Positions 1 to 10,507 of a stretch of DNA of 64,000 bases are shown here, in pieces. The stretch spans positions 684,501 to 748,500 of the forward strand of contig NEEC01000014.1 in NCBI GenBank assembly GCA_002189035.1, in the 5' to 3' direction. Below the pieces are notes generated by a model. The model made no database searches. It was not told the origin of the DNA and worked only from the letters and a program-made list of their open reading frames with translations. Numbering within the stretch: position 1 is the first letter of the stretch; each line of letters opens with the position of its first letter. The stretch comes from Utricularia gibba (taxonomy: Eukaryota > Streptophyta > Magnoliopsida > Lamiales > Lentibulariaceae). The position numbers were made by a program, and so were the translations under genes.

Positions 1-3000
1 CAGCTTGTTTTGTAGAAGCTCAATTTCCTTTAGAAGTGCATCCTTCTCGTCTGTGGGGAAGTTGACTTCATCAGCTTTATCTACCATGGATTCAAGGGCC
101 CTTGTTTCGTCACCAACAACTGTCTGAAGCTGAAAAAGAAGGAAATTTGAGCAAGGTACAGCCACAAGGATTCCAAAACATTGCACGAAGAGATTTTAAC
201 CTGACTATCTGGTTCATTTTCACTGATTGTCTCCAGCTTTTGGTTCTTAATGCTGCTGAAATTTGAAGAGTTACGAGATGTACTTAAATCAGCATGAGTT
301 GAAGACAGCTCCTCTATCTGCAAAAACCATTGTTATCAGGATGGGCATTACTTTAAAGGCGAAATGATAATCTTTTACCTTTCGCTTCAGATTCTCTATT
401 TGAGCTGCTTGATCCTCACACGTACGCCTCAGTTCCTCTTCTGTCTGGATATCCTACAAGATTGACAACAAAGTGGCATTGAGAAATGAAGAGCCGCTTG
501 ATATTTTCAAGTGATGAAGGCAGCCTGAGATAACCTGCTTCGTTTCATTGCTATTTCTGGATTGGCATCTGGTGCACAAAAGGGTAGCTGAGGTCTTAGC
601 CAAAGATCCTCCTCCTTCACAAGGCGAGGACTCAACAGAAGTATTGGCTCTGTCAGCCAAAGGACAAGGCTTCAGTGCCAAACGCTCGAAAGAAAATGAA
701 GCAGATCTCGCAAGTCCTGAGTTCTTTTGATGAGAGTTGATGATCTCTAGTCCCTTTTGGAGGCTAGCTGCCAGCGTATCTGTAGAGCCTGCAAAGATTC
801 TACTAGATCTCAAGGATGACTGATTCGTGTCTACTTGATGATCCGCTGAGTTATTTGCAGCATGGTTCATCAGCAACTCCGAGCTTTTCTTTTGTGAGCT
901 TTTAATTGTAGGAGACTCAGACAGTACAGGGCCTTGAAGGTCAGCAGACTGGTTGAAATCACTGACCGATGAAGTATCCAAGGACAAAGAACGAAGAGCC
1001 TTTAATTTTGGAGCTTCATCATGTTCATCCATCTCTAGTGTATCGTTTGAATCAATTTCTTCACCATCACTCTCTTCAGAACAGCTCAAATAAACATCAG
1101 CATTGGATCCTAAGTGACAGCCTTCGGCAGAGTACAGGAGACTGTTCTCCCCGTTCTCAGATTCTTCCTCTAAGCTGCCATCATGAGTGCTGTGCAGGTT
1201 ACAGATTTGAAGCTTGAGCTTTTTTACATCGTCTTCGGTGAAGGATATATCTTCTTCGGAGTCTTTTTCAATGCAGGGCAAGATGAGTGAACGTGAGAGG
1301 CTTAATCTCAACTTATTCAGGATTTCACGCTCATTGCCCCCTTTGAAATATCCATTACTGCTGCTGCCAAGGGAATTGCATGAGCTGGATTTGGCTAACA
1401 TGAGTTCTTCCTGCAGTTTTCATCCACGGAGAATCCTGTTACATTAAAAAAATTGGAACTTCTTTGCTTAGACAAGAAAATAATACCTTCAAACGCCGGA
1501 TTTGATCACTGAGGTCATTGACTTCATCTTCTTTAATTTCATTCTCTATAGGTTCATTCTTCATGAGCCTTACTAGCAACCCAAACCTGAGTGTGCTTAT
1601 CGTTTCACTGAAGTTTCTATTCACGTTGAAGGGGAAAAACAACCATCAAAACATTTTTCACAATTAAAGTTAATCAACAGAAAAACGTAAGGTTCTTTTT
1701 ACTTGTTTTCTGGAGATACAGTGCATAGCAATGAAAGTTTAGCATTGCCTCCGAATGACTCCTTAAGCAAATGTGACATACACGAACTCCTGTATGGAAC
1801 TTCACTGGGCTTTCCTGATTGGTTTGCTTCAGCCAGAACATTTACCAAGAATCTGCGCCCAATGATAAAAAACTAATTACAAACAACTCTAGATTCAAAA
1901 CACCCAGACAGACAAGTTTATTGAACAATGGTGTACCCCAGCTTTGATAATGACTTCTTTATGTACTTTATTTCCTTCACATCTTGTCTGGTGGAGTCAT
2001 CAGACAAGTTTCTCTCAAATCCGGCAAGATCAACCAGACTAATCCTGCTAGTCCTTAAAGTACCAAATCCCATTGATGATTCCTCCTGCAGTTTTAATCC
2101 ATTAAAGAGTTCAATCTAAACCACCATGTTTATAGTGACGAGAAACATAAGTATGCTAATGGAGCAGCAGGATGAATTTAATGCACATTACAACATATTA
2201 GAACTTGATTTGTAGATTCAGTGAAACTACCTTGCACCAAGATTCAATCACACATGTGAACATAATATGGGACCTTGAGCTCTTGGAATTAACGCTGGTT
2301 GCACCTACTTTTCTATGTGACAGGCCCTGCAGATTAACCGTTTTATTATAAGTGTTACTGAGCATCATAACAATAAAAACACCTGATAGAAGAAAACTCT
2401 CTTTCGCACCTTTATCAAAATCTGAGCCACATCTTCATAAGAGGATACATACTCCTCCGTCAAATTCTCAACATAGACTCCATTCTTTGGATCATCCTTT
2501 ATCTGCAATCATAATGGCAAAAATCAACTTACAAATTCCAGATGACATGCTCTCTGATATCTAGAAATGATTTGTCGGCTAGCAAACCTCCAAGTCTCTT
2601 AGTGTTGGGTCAATTAAGTCACATATCTTTTCATCATAGACCTACACATTTGGTTAAACACGTAAGTCACACATACAAAGATCAAGCCAGGAGCTGAATA
2701 TTAAATGGGAAAAAGTTCAACCTCGAGGAATGAGCAGCGACAGTGATAATTTGACGGCTTTCCATTGAAGTTGCCTTTATCCTATGTCAGTAATAAGTAT
2801 TTAGCCAAAGTTCAAGAATTCTCATTTAGAGCTCAGGCAACGGAACCTAAAAAAATTACATTTTGTAACTCCAAGAAAAGGTCCCGGAAAATCCGTGGTA
2901 CAATTCCTTGCAATCCAATGTCTGTTTGACCTTCAACCATGGAACTAGGTGGTCCCCACAATGTGTAAGTCTTGCCACTTCCCGTCTAGCATTGCAGACC

Positions 3001-3790
3001 CAAGATCATCAGAAAATCACAAGTTTTTTGAGATCTGAGTAGATGCGGTATTCAAGAAAAGACAAGTGTAATCTAAACCTGTCCATACGCCACAATTGAC
3101 GCGTTATACCCTGACAACGCATCCTTAACCAAGGGAGCACCAACTCTTTGATATACGTCTTCCTACAGCAATTCAACAATGTTTGTATTTGTGAAATTAG
3201 GTTTTGAAGTTAAAACCTAGCACAGTGAGCATCCTGTACCTGAGTAGAATTAGCATCAAATACAGAGTCAAAGGCATAATTTTTTCCGGCAACAGAGAGA
3301 GTCTGCTTGGTGACATTTCCGAAAGACTTGTCAGTAAATGCGACGCTTTTAACCGGTTTAACCCTGACAAAAACCTGCCCAGCATACAACAGACAAGCAC
3401 CTTTATTTTTAACAACTCATGAGGAATTTCAAAAGCGTGATCGCAGAAAACTGAACGAAAAGTTGTTACTTCGACTACCTTCACTGAAGGATCTAGGCTC
3501 TCCGTTGCTCTGTCCGGCTCCAAAGGAGTTTTTTCCCCTTCCATAAGAGGACCATTAGTCGCTTTTGGTTGCGACCTTTTGGTGAACAGCTTGGACGCAG
3601 AATGCAGAGACCCCTGGATCTGGATATTAGGATCGGCTGGTGGAATGTTTTCGGCATCTATTCCAATATTCGATCGGGAACCTGAAACCCTGCCAACCTT
3701 CTGCTTTGCTTTAGGAAGAAGATTCTTGAACGGCCGGGAAGAAAAAAGCGTACTGCTTCCATAGATTTCTGAATTCGTCTTCCCCATCAC
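1..3790 (-). CDS. KIN12: Kinesin-like protein, KIN-12 family (E/F type), C-terminus outside window
   Basis: Plus-end microtubule motor of the plant KIN-12 family, whose studied members act on the phragmoplast during cytokinesis. Exon 1 (3479-3790) encodes a basic, Ser-rich N-terminal extension, and exon 2 (3240-3374) starts the motor domain with [13 protein letters not shown]. Reading leftwards I see the P-loop TGSGKT (about 2968-2985), switch I NSKSSRSH, switch II DLAGFE (about 2014-2037), and the neck region [11 protein letters not shown] long acidic/Ser-rich tail exon at about 530-1400 contains [13 protein letters not shown] and [10 protein letters not shown], which resembles the conserved post-motor segment of KIN-12E/F rather than PAKRP1 or POK. 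The gene continues past base 1, so the coiled-coil tail is missing. All exons I checked keep frame. The family is secure; the E versus F assignment is inference from remembered sequences. Confidence 0.88.
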
Positions 3791-4140
3791 GATTCAACAG
3801 ACACAAACTTCGTAAAACTCAAGACTGGAGACAAGAAGTCAGGTAATTTGTTTGAGAATTTGATTTGCAGAAGAGAGATGAAATGAGGCGTTGTCAGTCA
3901 ATGGGAATGAAGACACAGAAGGCGTGGGTAGCATTATTGAAAAAGGAAGGAGCCGTTGGGCTTTTTTTTTTGAAATATTCGACCGTTGGAAGTTGCAACG
4001 TTCGAATATTTCAAAGTTGATGACGACATGGATGGGCCCATTTGGGCTATTGACTTATGGGCCAACGAATATATCGGCCCACTTAATCACAGATGGCTGC
4101 CGAGGTTGATCTTTAGGAGTTGCAGAGGTGCGGCGTTGTC
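3791..4140. promoter_or_regulatory. Divergent promoter between KIN-12 and ATP23
   Basis: Only 350 bp separate the two start codons. Towards KIN-12 there are two copies of the mitosis-specific activator core (AACGG on the minus strand): 3951-3960 reads CCCAACGGCT and 3981-3990 reads TCCAACGGTC on the minus strand. Towards ATP23 there are four site-II/TCP-type TGGGCY motifs: 4033-4038, 4043-4048, 4058-4063, and 4076-4081 on the opposite strand. MSA elements are known to drive G2/M expression through three-repeat MYBs; site-II motifs are common in nuclear genes for mitochondrial proteins. Motif positions are seen; function is inferred. Confidence 0.6.
3971..4013. repeat. 18-bp near-perfect inverted repeat with 7-nt loop
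   Basis: The left arm (3971-3988) and right arm (3996-4013) are reverse complements with one mismatch in 18 bp, separated by a 7-base loop. The left arm carries the second MSA-like AACGG core, and the right arm carries CAACGT at the mirrored position. It could extrude as a hairpin or present two MYB sites head to head, or it may be a small remnant of a foldback element. Confidence 0.8.
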
Positions 4141-5255
4141 ATGGCGGCTGACTCAACCGCCGGGGATCGTAAATTCGCCGTCCCAAATGGTGGAATGTCG
4201 GTGGATGAATGCGAGGATATGATCAGGAGAAGTCTTAGAAGTGATGCGACTGAAAAATTGGGACTTTTTAAGCACAAGGGCGTAAATATTTGGAATTCTG
4301 AACTGTTTCTTTTGTTTTTGTCGTTGTTACAGCGCCCATGGTGAAATTTCTAAAGGAGAATCTCAAGAAATCTGGATGCAGCATCGGAAGCAATTTCATC
4401 AAGGCAGTTAACTGCAAAGAGGCGACGGCTGGTGGTTATCTTCCCGGCGAAGGGGTAATTGGAAAACGATTCTTTGATAAATTTACCTGTTCTCCCGCAT
4501 TTTTAGTATTTTTTTCCTCTCCTTTCTGTTAGATCAGAGTATGCAGTAATCACTTGCAACTTCAAGATGAGGTAACACAAGTGGTGATTCACGAGCTCAT
4601 CCATGCTTATGATGAATGCCGGGCTGCAAATCTGAAATGGTCCAACTGCGCTCACCATGCTTGCAGTGAGGTGATAGTTTCAAGGATTTCACTTTCCCGT
4701 GAGATTCCTCGCATTGGAATAGTGAAAATAGGTGTGGGTTTATTGACTGCCATGTGTTGATGCAACAGATTCGAGCTGGTCATTTAAGTGGCGATTGCCA
4801 TTTCAAAAGGGAGCTACTTCGTGGTTATTTGAAGTTAAGAGGTCATGAACAGGTGTGCTACTCTACGACTACTGCCTGTATCTCTGTCTGAAATGTGTGG
4901 ATTACTAGATCAAGAGCATGAACGCTTATTCTATTTGATGGAATCTGAGAATGTCGACATCATTGAAGTATTTGTGATTTTGATTGTAGCTTGAGCTTTA
5001 TAGTATGGCCTCTCTACATAGGAATAGAGGAACTTTTCTGGGATATGTTGATCTTCTGATTCTGAGGATATGTTGATTCTTTTGGCTTCTTATGACAGGC
5101 TAATGGTTAAACTTGTGCAGGACTGCATACGGCGAAGAGTAATGATGTCAGTTACGGCAAACCCATACTGCTCCGAGGCTGCAGCTAAGGATGCGATGGA
5201 GGCTGTTTGGGATGTTTGTTACAATGACACGAAGCCATTTGATAGAGCTCCCTGA
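4141..5255 (+). CDS. ATP23: Mitochondrial inner membrane protease ATP23 (peptidase M76)
   Basis: Metalloprotease of the mitochondrial intermembrane space; in yeast it matures Atp6 and helps F1Fo assembly. There are five exons: 4141-4240, 4333-4454, 4533-4670, 4769-4852 and 5121-5255, all with GT-AG borders and matching phases, giving 192 residues. The zinc-protease motif HELIH lies in VVIHELIHAYDECRA, and the Cys-rich core NCAHHACSE, GDCHFKRE and the C-terminal NPYCSEAAAKDAMEAVWD are all present. The ATG at 4141 gives MAADSTAGD, and splicing yields RSLRTPMVKFL at the first junction as in other plant homologues. It was first described as Ku70-binding protein, an older label found in databases. 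Length and motifs are normal for the family. Confidence 0.95.
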
Positions 5256-5682
5256 AGGACGACACAATTGAACTCTCATGTCCAGTCAGTAATTGTCATT
5301 AGATAAATGGCATTTATATGCCCATGCTATTCTGTCGAATTTCTGTATCTGCTCTACAACTACAGGGCAATGGAGCTATCAATTTGTTTGACAAATGAAG
5401 TTAGAGAAAATCAAAACACAAGCTTGAGTTATCCATCAGCTCAATGCAACTTCTGTAGTCAAACACAGGAAGCCCAGTAGTGATGTGTGGCTTGTGGAGA
5501 ATCACAAGAATATCCTTTGTAATTTATAGTTATTGCTTATCCCCTAAACAAAACCCAAAAAAAAAAAAAAAAAATTCAATCTTGCACGTTGTGTTGCTTC
5601 ATGCTTCTGAACTTTCATGCCTATTCAGAAAGTCCGATTCGGAAGGAAACGCGCCCCACAAAATCTTAGTTTCTTTTACTTC
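5256..5682. other. Intergenic spacer, ATP23 3' side and BPI/LBP 5' side
   Basis: It contains the ATP23 3' UTR and an A-tract near 5557-5574. An upstream ATG at 5617 is in frame with the next gene and would add 22 basic residues before the signal peptide. I see no other gene. Confidence 0.6.
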
Positions 5683-7773
5683 ATGGCAAGATCAACTTTC
5701 CCCTTCTTGATTCTGCTTCTCTGCGTGTTTTCGAGCTCCCCTGTCGAGTCTCATGAACAAGGGTGGATAATTGCGGAAATATCGGAAAAGGGTCTTGATT
5801 TTATCAAGGATTTGCTGACCCAAAAGGCCGAGTCTTCACTAGTTCCAATTGAGCTACCCCAGATTGAGAAAACGGTGCATATACCACTTGTGGGCAACGT
5901 TGATGCTGTTCTTTCTGGAATTGTGATTCAGACAATAAATTTGAATTCGTCTACGGTGAAAATTGGAGATAGTGCGCTAGTTCTGTATGTTTCTGGTGCA
6001 ACTGCTAGCATGAGCCTGATGTGGGAGTACTCATATAGAGCTCTGTGGTTACCTTTCGCGTTTTCTGATCAAGGAAATGCTTCTATTCAGGTATCATTAC
6101 TTCATTGTTGTGTTCTTACTGAACTGTGAACTCTTGTATCCTGCATCTGTGAATGTAAATCACTCCTCTTTTGCTTTTACTTGCATGGGCTAGACTCAAA
6201 TTTCAGGTGTTCTTAAGGAAAGTTTAGCTGCAAATGACTCTCCAAAGAAAATGATAGTTTGACTACTTCATAGGTTGAGGGAATGGAAGTCGGCCTCTCA
6301 TTGGCTCTGAAGACAGTAGAAGGATCTTTGACACTGTCTGTGTTGGATTCTGGATGCTTTGTGAATGATATATCTATAGAATTAAATGGAGGGGCATCAT
6401 GGCTTTATCAAGGGTGCGTACCTTTTCTCTTTCATTACCATTTTTCCGGTCAAATTTCCCACTCATTTCTCGCTGTTGATGCCATTCTTCACCGATTCGT
6501 AGCAAGTAAAAAATGCAAGTGATGATGAAAAGATGGGAGTTTTTATCTATGCTTTCACTTTGACACTTGAAATTCCTTAGTTCTCTTTCAGCAACTCCTT
6601 TTCAGGTTGTTAGATGCTTTTGTGGGAAGAATTGAAGCAGCTGTTGAGGATGCTGTTTCTGGTAAACTGAGTGAAGCTATTGCAACCCTTAACTCTGCAC
6701 TGAAATCCCTTCCAAAAGAAGTACCTGTAACCAGGAGTGCAGCTTTGAATGTAACATTCATGAATGATCCACAGTTGAAGGAATCATCTGTTGATATTGA
6801 AATCAGTGGTTTATTCTCTCCCAGCAATGAAACAGCACTCTCCAGCTCCAACAAAAGGCTACCGCAGTCACTGGATCTCTGCGATGATGCAAATAAGATG
6901 GTCAGTATATCAGTGCAGGAAAGTGTGCTTGAGTCAGCAGCATCAGTTTATTTTGTGGTGAGATATTACTTTGTTCCTGCCTTAGATTATCGAAATCGTC
7001 GTTTTCACCTGCCTCTGCCTCTTGTCCAAATGAAACTGGCCTTTTTCTACCAGGGAAACAAGATGCAGTGGACTGTTCAACAGGTACCTGATCCCAAGTA
7101 CCTAAACACGAAATGGTGGAGGTTTGTAATTCCACGACTGTACAAGAGTTACCCGAATCACAACATGAGCTTGGATGTTGCAGTCATTTCTCCACCTGAG
7201 ATACAAGTAATAAAGCAGCAGATCAAGGCAAAAGCTCCCTTGGACGTGGTGATCAATGTCTTAGACGAGGAGGAAGCCATTCCAGTTGCTTCCATATCAG
7301 TTGTAAGCTGTGTACACCTTGTCATCTATCTTATCAGGGTATCACTTCATAACGCATTCCATCTTCTCCAGGACCTGGAAATTTCAGCTTCCCCTGAAAT
7401 TTCTGGGAATGTTCTTACCGGCAGCTTGCAACTGAATGACTTCAATTTATTCTTGAACTGGAGCAACGTTGGAGATCTACACATTAGTCTGCTTCAGGTA
7501 TCTGTTTTTCAACTACATTCGTCTCTTCCGGCACGATTCGATTCCTGAAGGGGTTTTTGTATTTGCTTGCAGTCACTAGCCTCAGCAGCACTGAGGAGTG
7601 TGGTGTTCCCCTACATAAATCTGAAACTGTATAAAGGATTTGAACTCCCAAGCTTTCAAGGCTTCGCCTTTGAAGATGCACAAATTGTCTGCACAGATGA
7701 CTCCTGGATCATCATGTGTAGCGATGTTGCTCCTAGCAGACACATACACAGACACAGACACTCTTCCTACTGA
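5683..7773 (+). CDS. BPI/LBP family secreted lipid/LPS-binding protein
   Basis: Plant member of the bactericidal permeability-increasing/LPS-binding protein family; Arabidopsis LBR1/LBR2 bind lipopolysaccharide and affect defence gene expression. The start at 5683 gives a clear signal peptide (MARSTFPFLILLLCVFSSS). Six exons are inferred: 5683-6090, 6274-6413, 6606-6957, 7054-7302, 7372-7497 and 7573-7773, giving 491 residues. Conserved stretches include EISEKGLDFIKDLL, TKWWRFVIPRLYKSYPN, DVVINVLDEEEAIPVASIS, NDFNLFLNWSNVGDLHISLL and FEDAQIVCTDD. The two introns at 6958-7053 and 7303-7371 are multiples of three without stops, so the raw reading frame runs through them; homologues lack those residues. 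The C-terminus ends with a His/Arg/Ser-rich tail. Confidence 0.9.
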
Positions 7774-8339
7774 GAGGCAAGTCTTGCCTTCCTGTGTAAA
7801 AAAACTGAATGCTCTTTTCTGTACAGTGATGAACTCAGATCAATCATCTGCTAGTTTCGACTGCGGTTCGACTCGTAAAATCGAAATTGGTCTGTTTCAG
7901 ATTTGGATTCAGAGTCACTGGTTTGAGTGTATGCAATGCAACAAAGTGTGTGTGCATGAAGGAACATGAAAGGAAAGAGACAAAGTTTGTAGGTTTATTT
8001 GGAATAAATTTTAATTTAAAAAAACATTATAAAAAAGAATAGAAATTTCATGTACTTATTATTTTTAAAAAAACTGTTAAGTTTTAATTTAATTTATTTA
8101 AAATATTTATTGAAAATTATTTTTCGCAAAATATTAATATATCTCTGTTTATTTAATAGGAATAGCATGGGATAAAAGAATTTGAGAGTTGGGTTACACG
8201 TGGCGTCAAATGATTGGGTAACAGGATTCGTGTTCATAAAGATTTATCGTTTGTTTTCCCCCCGGCTCCCGCAACCACCATCGGTGATCCGTTTGGTCAA
8301 CTTGCAACCGCATTGCCACTCCCAAGTGAGCTCTGAAAA
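7774..8339. other. AT-rich intergenic spacer
   Basis: It holds the presumed 3' UTR of the BPI/LBP gene to about 7980, then a strongly AT-rich block (about 7990-8160), then the 5' leader of the methyltransferase gene. I see no gene. Confidence 0.6.
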
Positions 8340-10168
8340 ATGTACGTTTCTACAGCGTCGAAGCTCAATCTGGCGTGTCCATGGAGCGTGAACAGCGGTC
8401 ACAGTGCCGATTTCAAAAGTCGGCGAATCGTGGTGGCGCAGTCGAGCGTCGGCGATTTGACGGCCGAATTCGAGGAAGGACAGCTCGATACACCGAAATG
8501 GGCCGGGACAACGCCGCTTTCAAGGCTTTTGGGGGTACTCATTTCGTTTAAGCCCCTGTATTCAGTTATGAAACTCGGTGCAAGACAAGTTCTTATTAGG
8601 TAATTGTGGCCTTTGTGTTTATCTGTTAACACAAATATCTTGGATTTTTATGAGACATGAAAAGTGGGTAACCACTAGTTCTTGCATATGGATTTGGCAG
8701 CACAGCTGAGAGAAACAACATTCCATGGAGGAATATGGCAAGAGAAATCTTGGAGTCTGATGTTTACAAGGAAAAGGATGCTGTTGAAGATCCATCAGTC
8801 ATTTATCCTGACTGTAATCTCCCTGTTTCTCTACAGATTTCAAGCAATACATCATCCAGTTTCTGGTCCTTCTAGATGACATCTTTCCTTTTCCAGATTA
8901 TCTCAACCCATTCCATGCATATGATGAAGGAAATCTTTCATGGGAGGTATTTGGGCTGTCCTAACTCTCATGATCACATCTGAAAGCTGTCTCATTTGAA
9001 TTTTATGTGTAGAACAGGCGGCAGCAGAAGCAGAGGCGGCCACACTGTCGATGGCTAGGAGGGCAATACCTTATGCAAATTCTGTGGATGAGGCGAATCA
9101 AATACTTCGTGGAAATTGGCTTAAAGCTATAGAATGCCATCACGAGAAGTACTCCCAAAATCGGAAAGTTGGTGACATTCTTGACATTGGTTGCTCTGTT
9201 GGTTTGAGTACAGGATACCTTGCTGATAAATTCCCTTCTGCCAAAGTAACGGTATGTCCTAGGCTGTTCATGCAATCATTTTGGAAAATTCAACGGCCTG
9301 ACTCCATCCTTACACGACCATGATACAAGGGACTTGATTTGTCTCCATATTTTCTCGCTGTTGCGCAACATAAGCACAAGGACAGGAAGCTGAAAAAAGA
9401 GAAAATGAGATGGATTCATGGAAATGGTGAAAACACAGGATTGCCTTCAAGTTCATTCGATCTGGTTTCAGTTTCATTTGTGGTATGTGTTTTTGTTCTT
9501 TTTCATTCACCAAGGTTAACCTGTCCAGTAGTCACATGACGACTTAAGTAGCATATCCTCTGTTTGTTCCCCGTATAAAATCAGTTCCATGAATGCCCTG
9601 AAAGAGCAATCAGAAATATGGTAAAGGAAGCATTCCGGCTACTCAGACCTGGTGGCACCTTCGCTGTGACGGATAATTCCGTAATGTTGCTCGAATAATT
9701 TTTGTGAATATGAATTCAGTAGCCAACTCCTTCATGCCTATTACTGAATCCTTTACTCTCCCTGTTTTTGCAGCCAAAATCAAAGATTCTTCAGGTAAGA
9801 ATCATTTCAGCTTCTCGTGTGTTTAGAAAGCAAGTGGGTAGTCCGATATGAAAATCCTACCAATGCAAGCCATATTCACATTCTCATCCGTAGTTTCGTA
9901 ATATTTCTGCAGTTAATTTGTCTTCAACCTGTAGGATGGAAATTCAATAGTTCAGAACTCTATTAGAGATGATAACTAAGATTTTATGAATATGTCACAG
10001 GAACTATCACCAGCGTTGTTCACATTGATGAAGAGTACGGAGCCGTTCACAGATGAATATTATCTCACAGATCTGGAAGGCACACTGCGGAAAGCAGGTT
10101 TCGTCAATGTGCACTCCTCTTTAACTGATCCAAGACACGGAACTGTCACTGCCACTGTCCCTTTGTAA
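8340..10168 (+). CDS. Class I SAM-dependent methyltransferase, predicted plastid
   Basis: Predicted methyltransferase of unknown substrate. The N-terminus (MYVSTASKLNLACPWS) is Ser/basic-rich and acid-poor like a transit peptide. Exons include 8340-8599, one from about 8700 encoding TAERNNIPWRNMAREILESDVY, a short one from about 8897 encoding YLNPFHAYDEGNLSW, one from about 9018 to 9251, and one from 9330, ending at 10168. Motif I is DIGCSVGLSTGYLADKFP, the post-I acidic stretch is GLDLSPYFLAVAQ, the motif IV region is SSFDLVSVSFVFHECPERA, and the later motif is RLLRPGGTFAVTDNS. I believe the Arabidopsis counterpart is At4g29590, but that is from memory. All junctions keep frame. Confidence 0.85.
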
Positions 10169-10507
10169 TGTTGAAAGCTGAAGTTTTCTTAATTTCACGA
10201 TGACCCGGAGAGGGGCTCAGCTCTGTGCAGTGTGCACTAAAAAAGTAGCAACTTTCTCGAGGGCTTGCAACAAATGTTTTTTTTTTTTTTTTTTTGCAAG
10301 ACATTTGACAACAGAGTTCTGAACTGAACAAACTACATTGTTTTTAAGCTTCATAATTCATAAGCATTAGGCGCTAAATATGCAATAAATCAAGTGAATC
10401 TCTGCTCGGGCATACCACATGCACAAACCTCTGTTACTTTGGCTACAATTCGCTCTGGCTCTGGATTTGCTTGATCCGATCCATCTCTCTAACCGTGAAC
10501 AAACAGA
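10169..10507. other. Convergent 3' spacer
   Basis: This holds the 3' UTRs of the methyltransferase (plus) and Aquarius (minus), which converge here. It contains a T-tract at about 10276-10296. No gene is seen. Confidence 0.6.

Noticed and set aside
5617-5682. In-frame upstream ATG for the BPI/LBP gene
   Set aside because: It would place 22 basic residues before an excellent signal peptide, contrary to the family's secreted nature.
6517-6575. GTGATGA box-C-like motif in a BPI/LBP intron, possible C/D snoRNA
   Set aside because: No box D at a suitable distance and no closing terminal stem.
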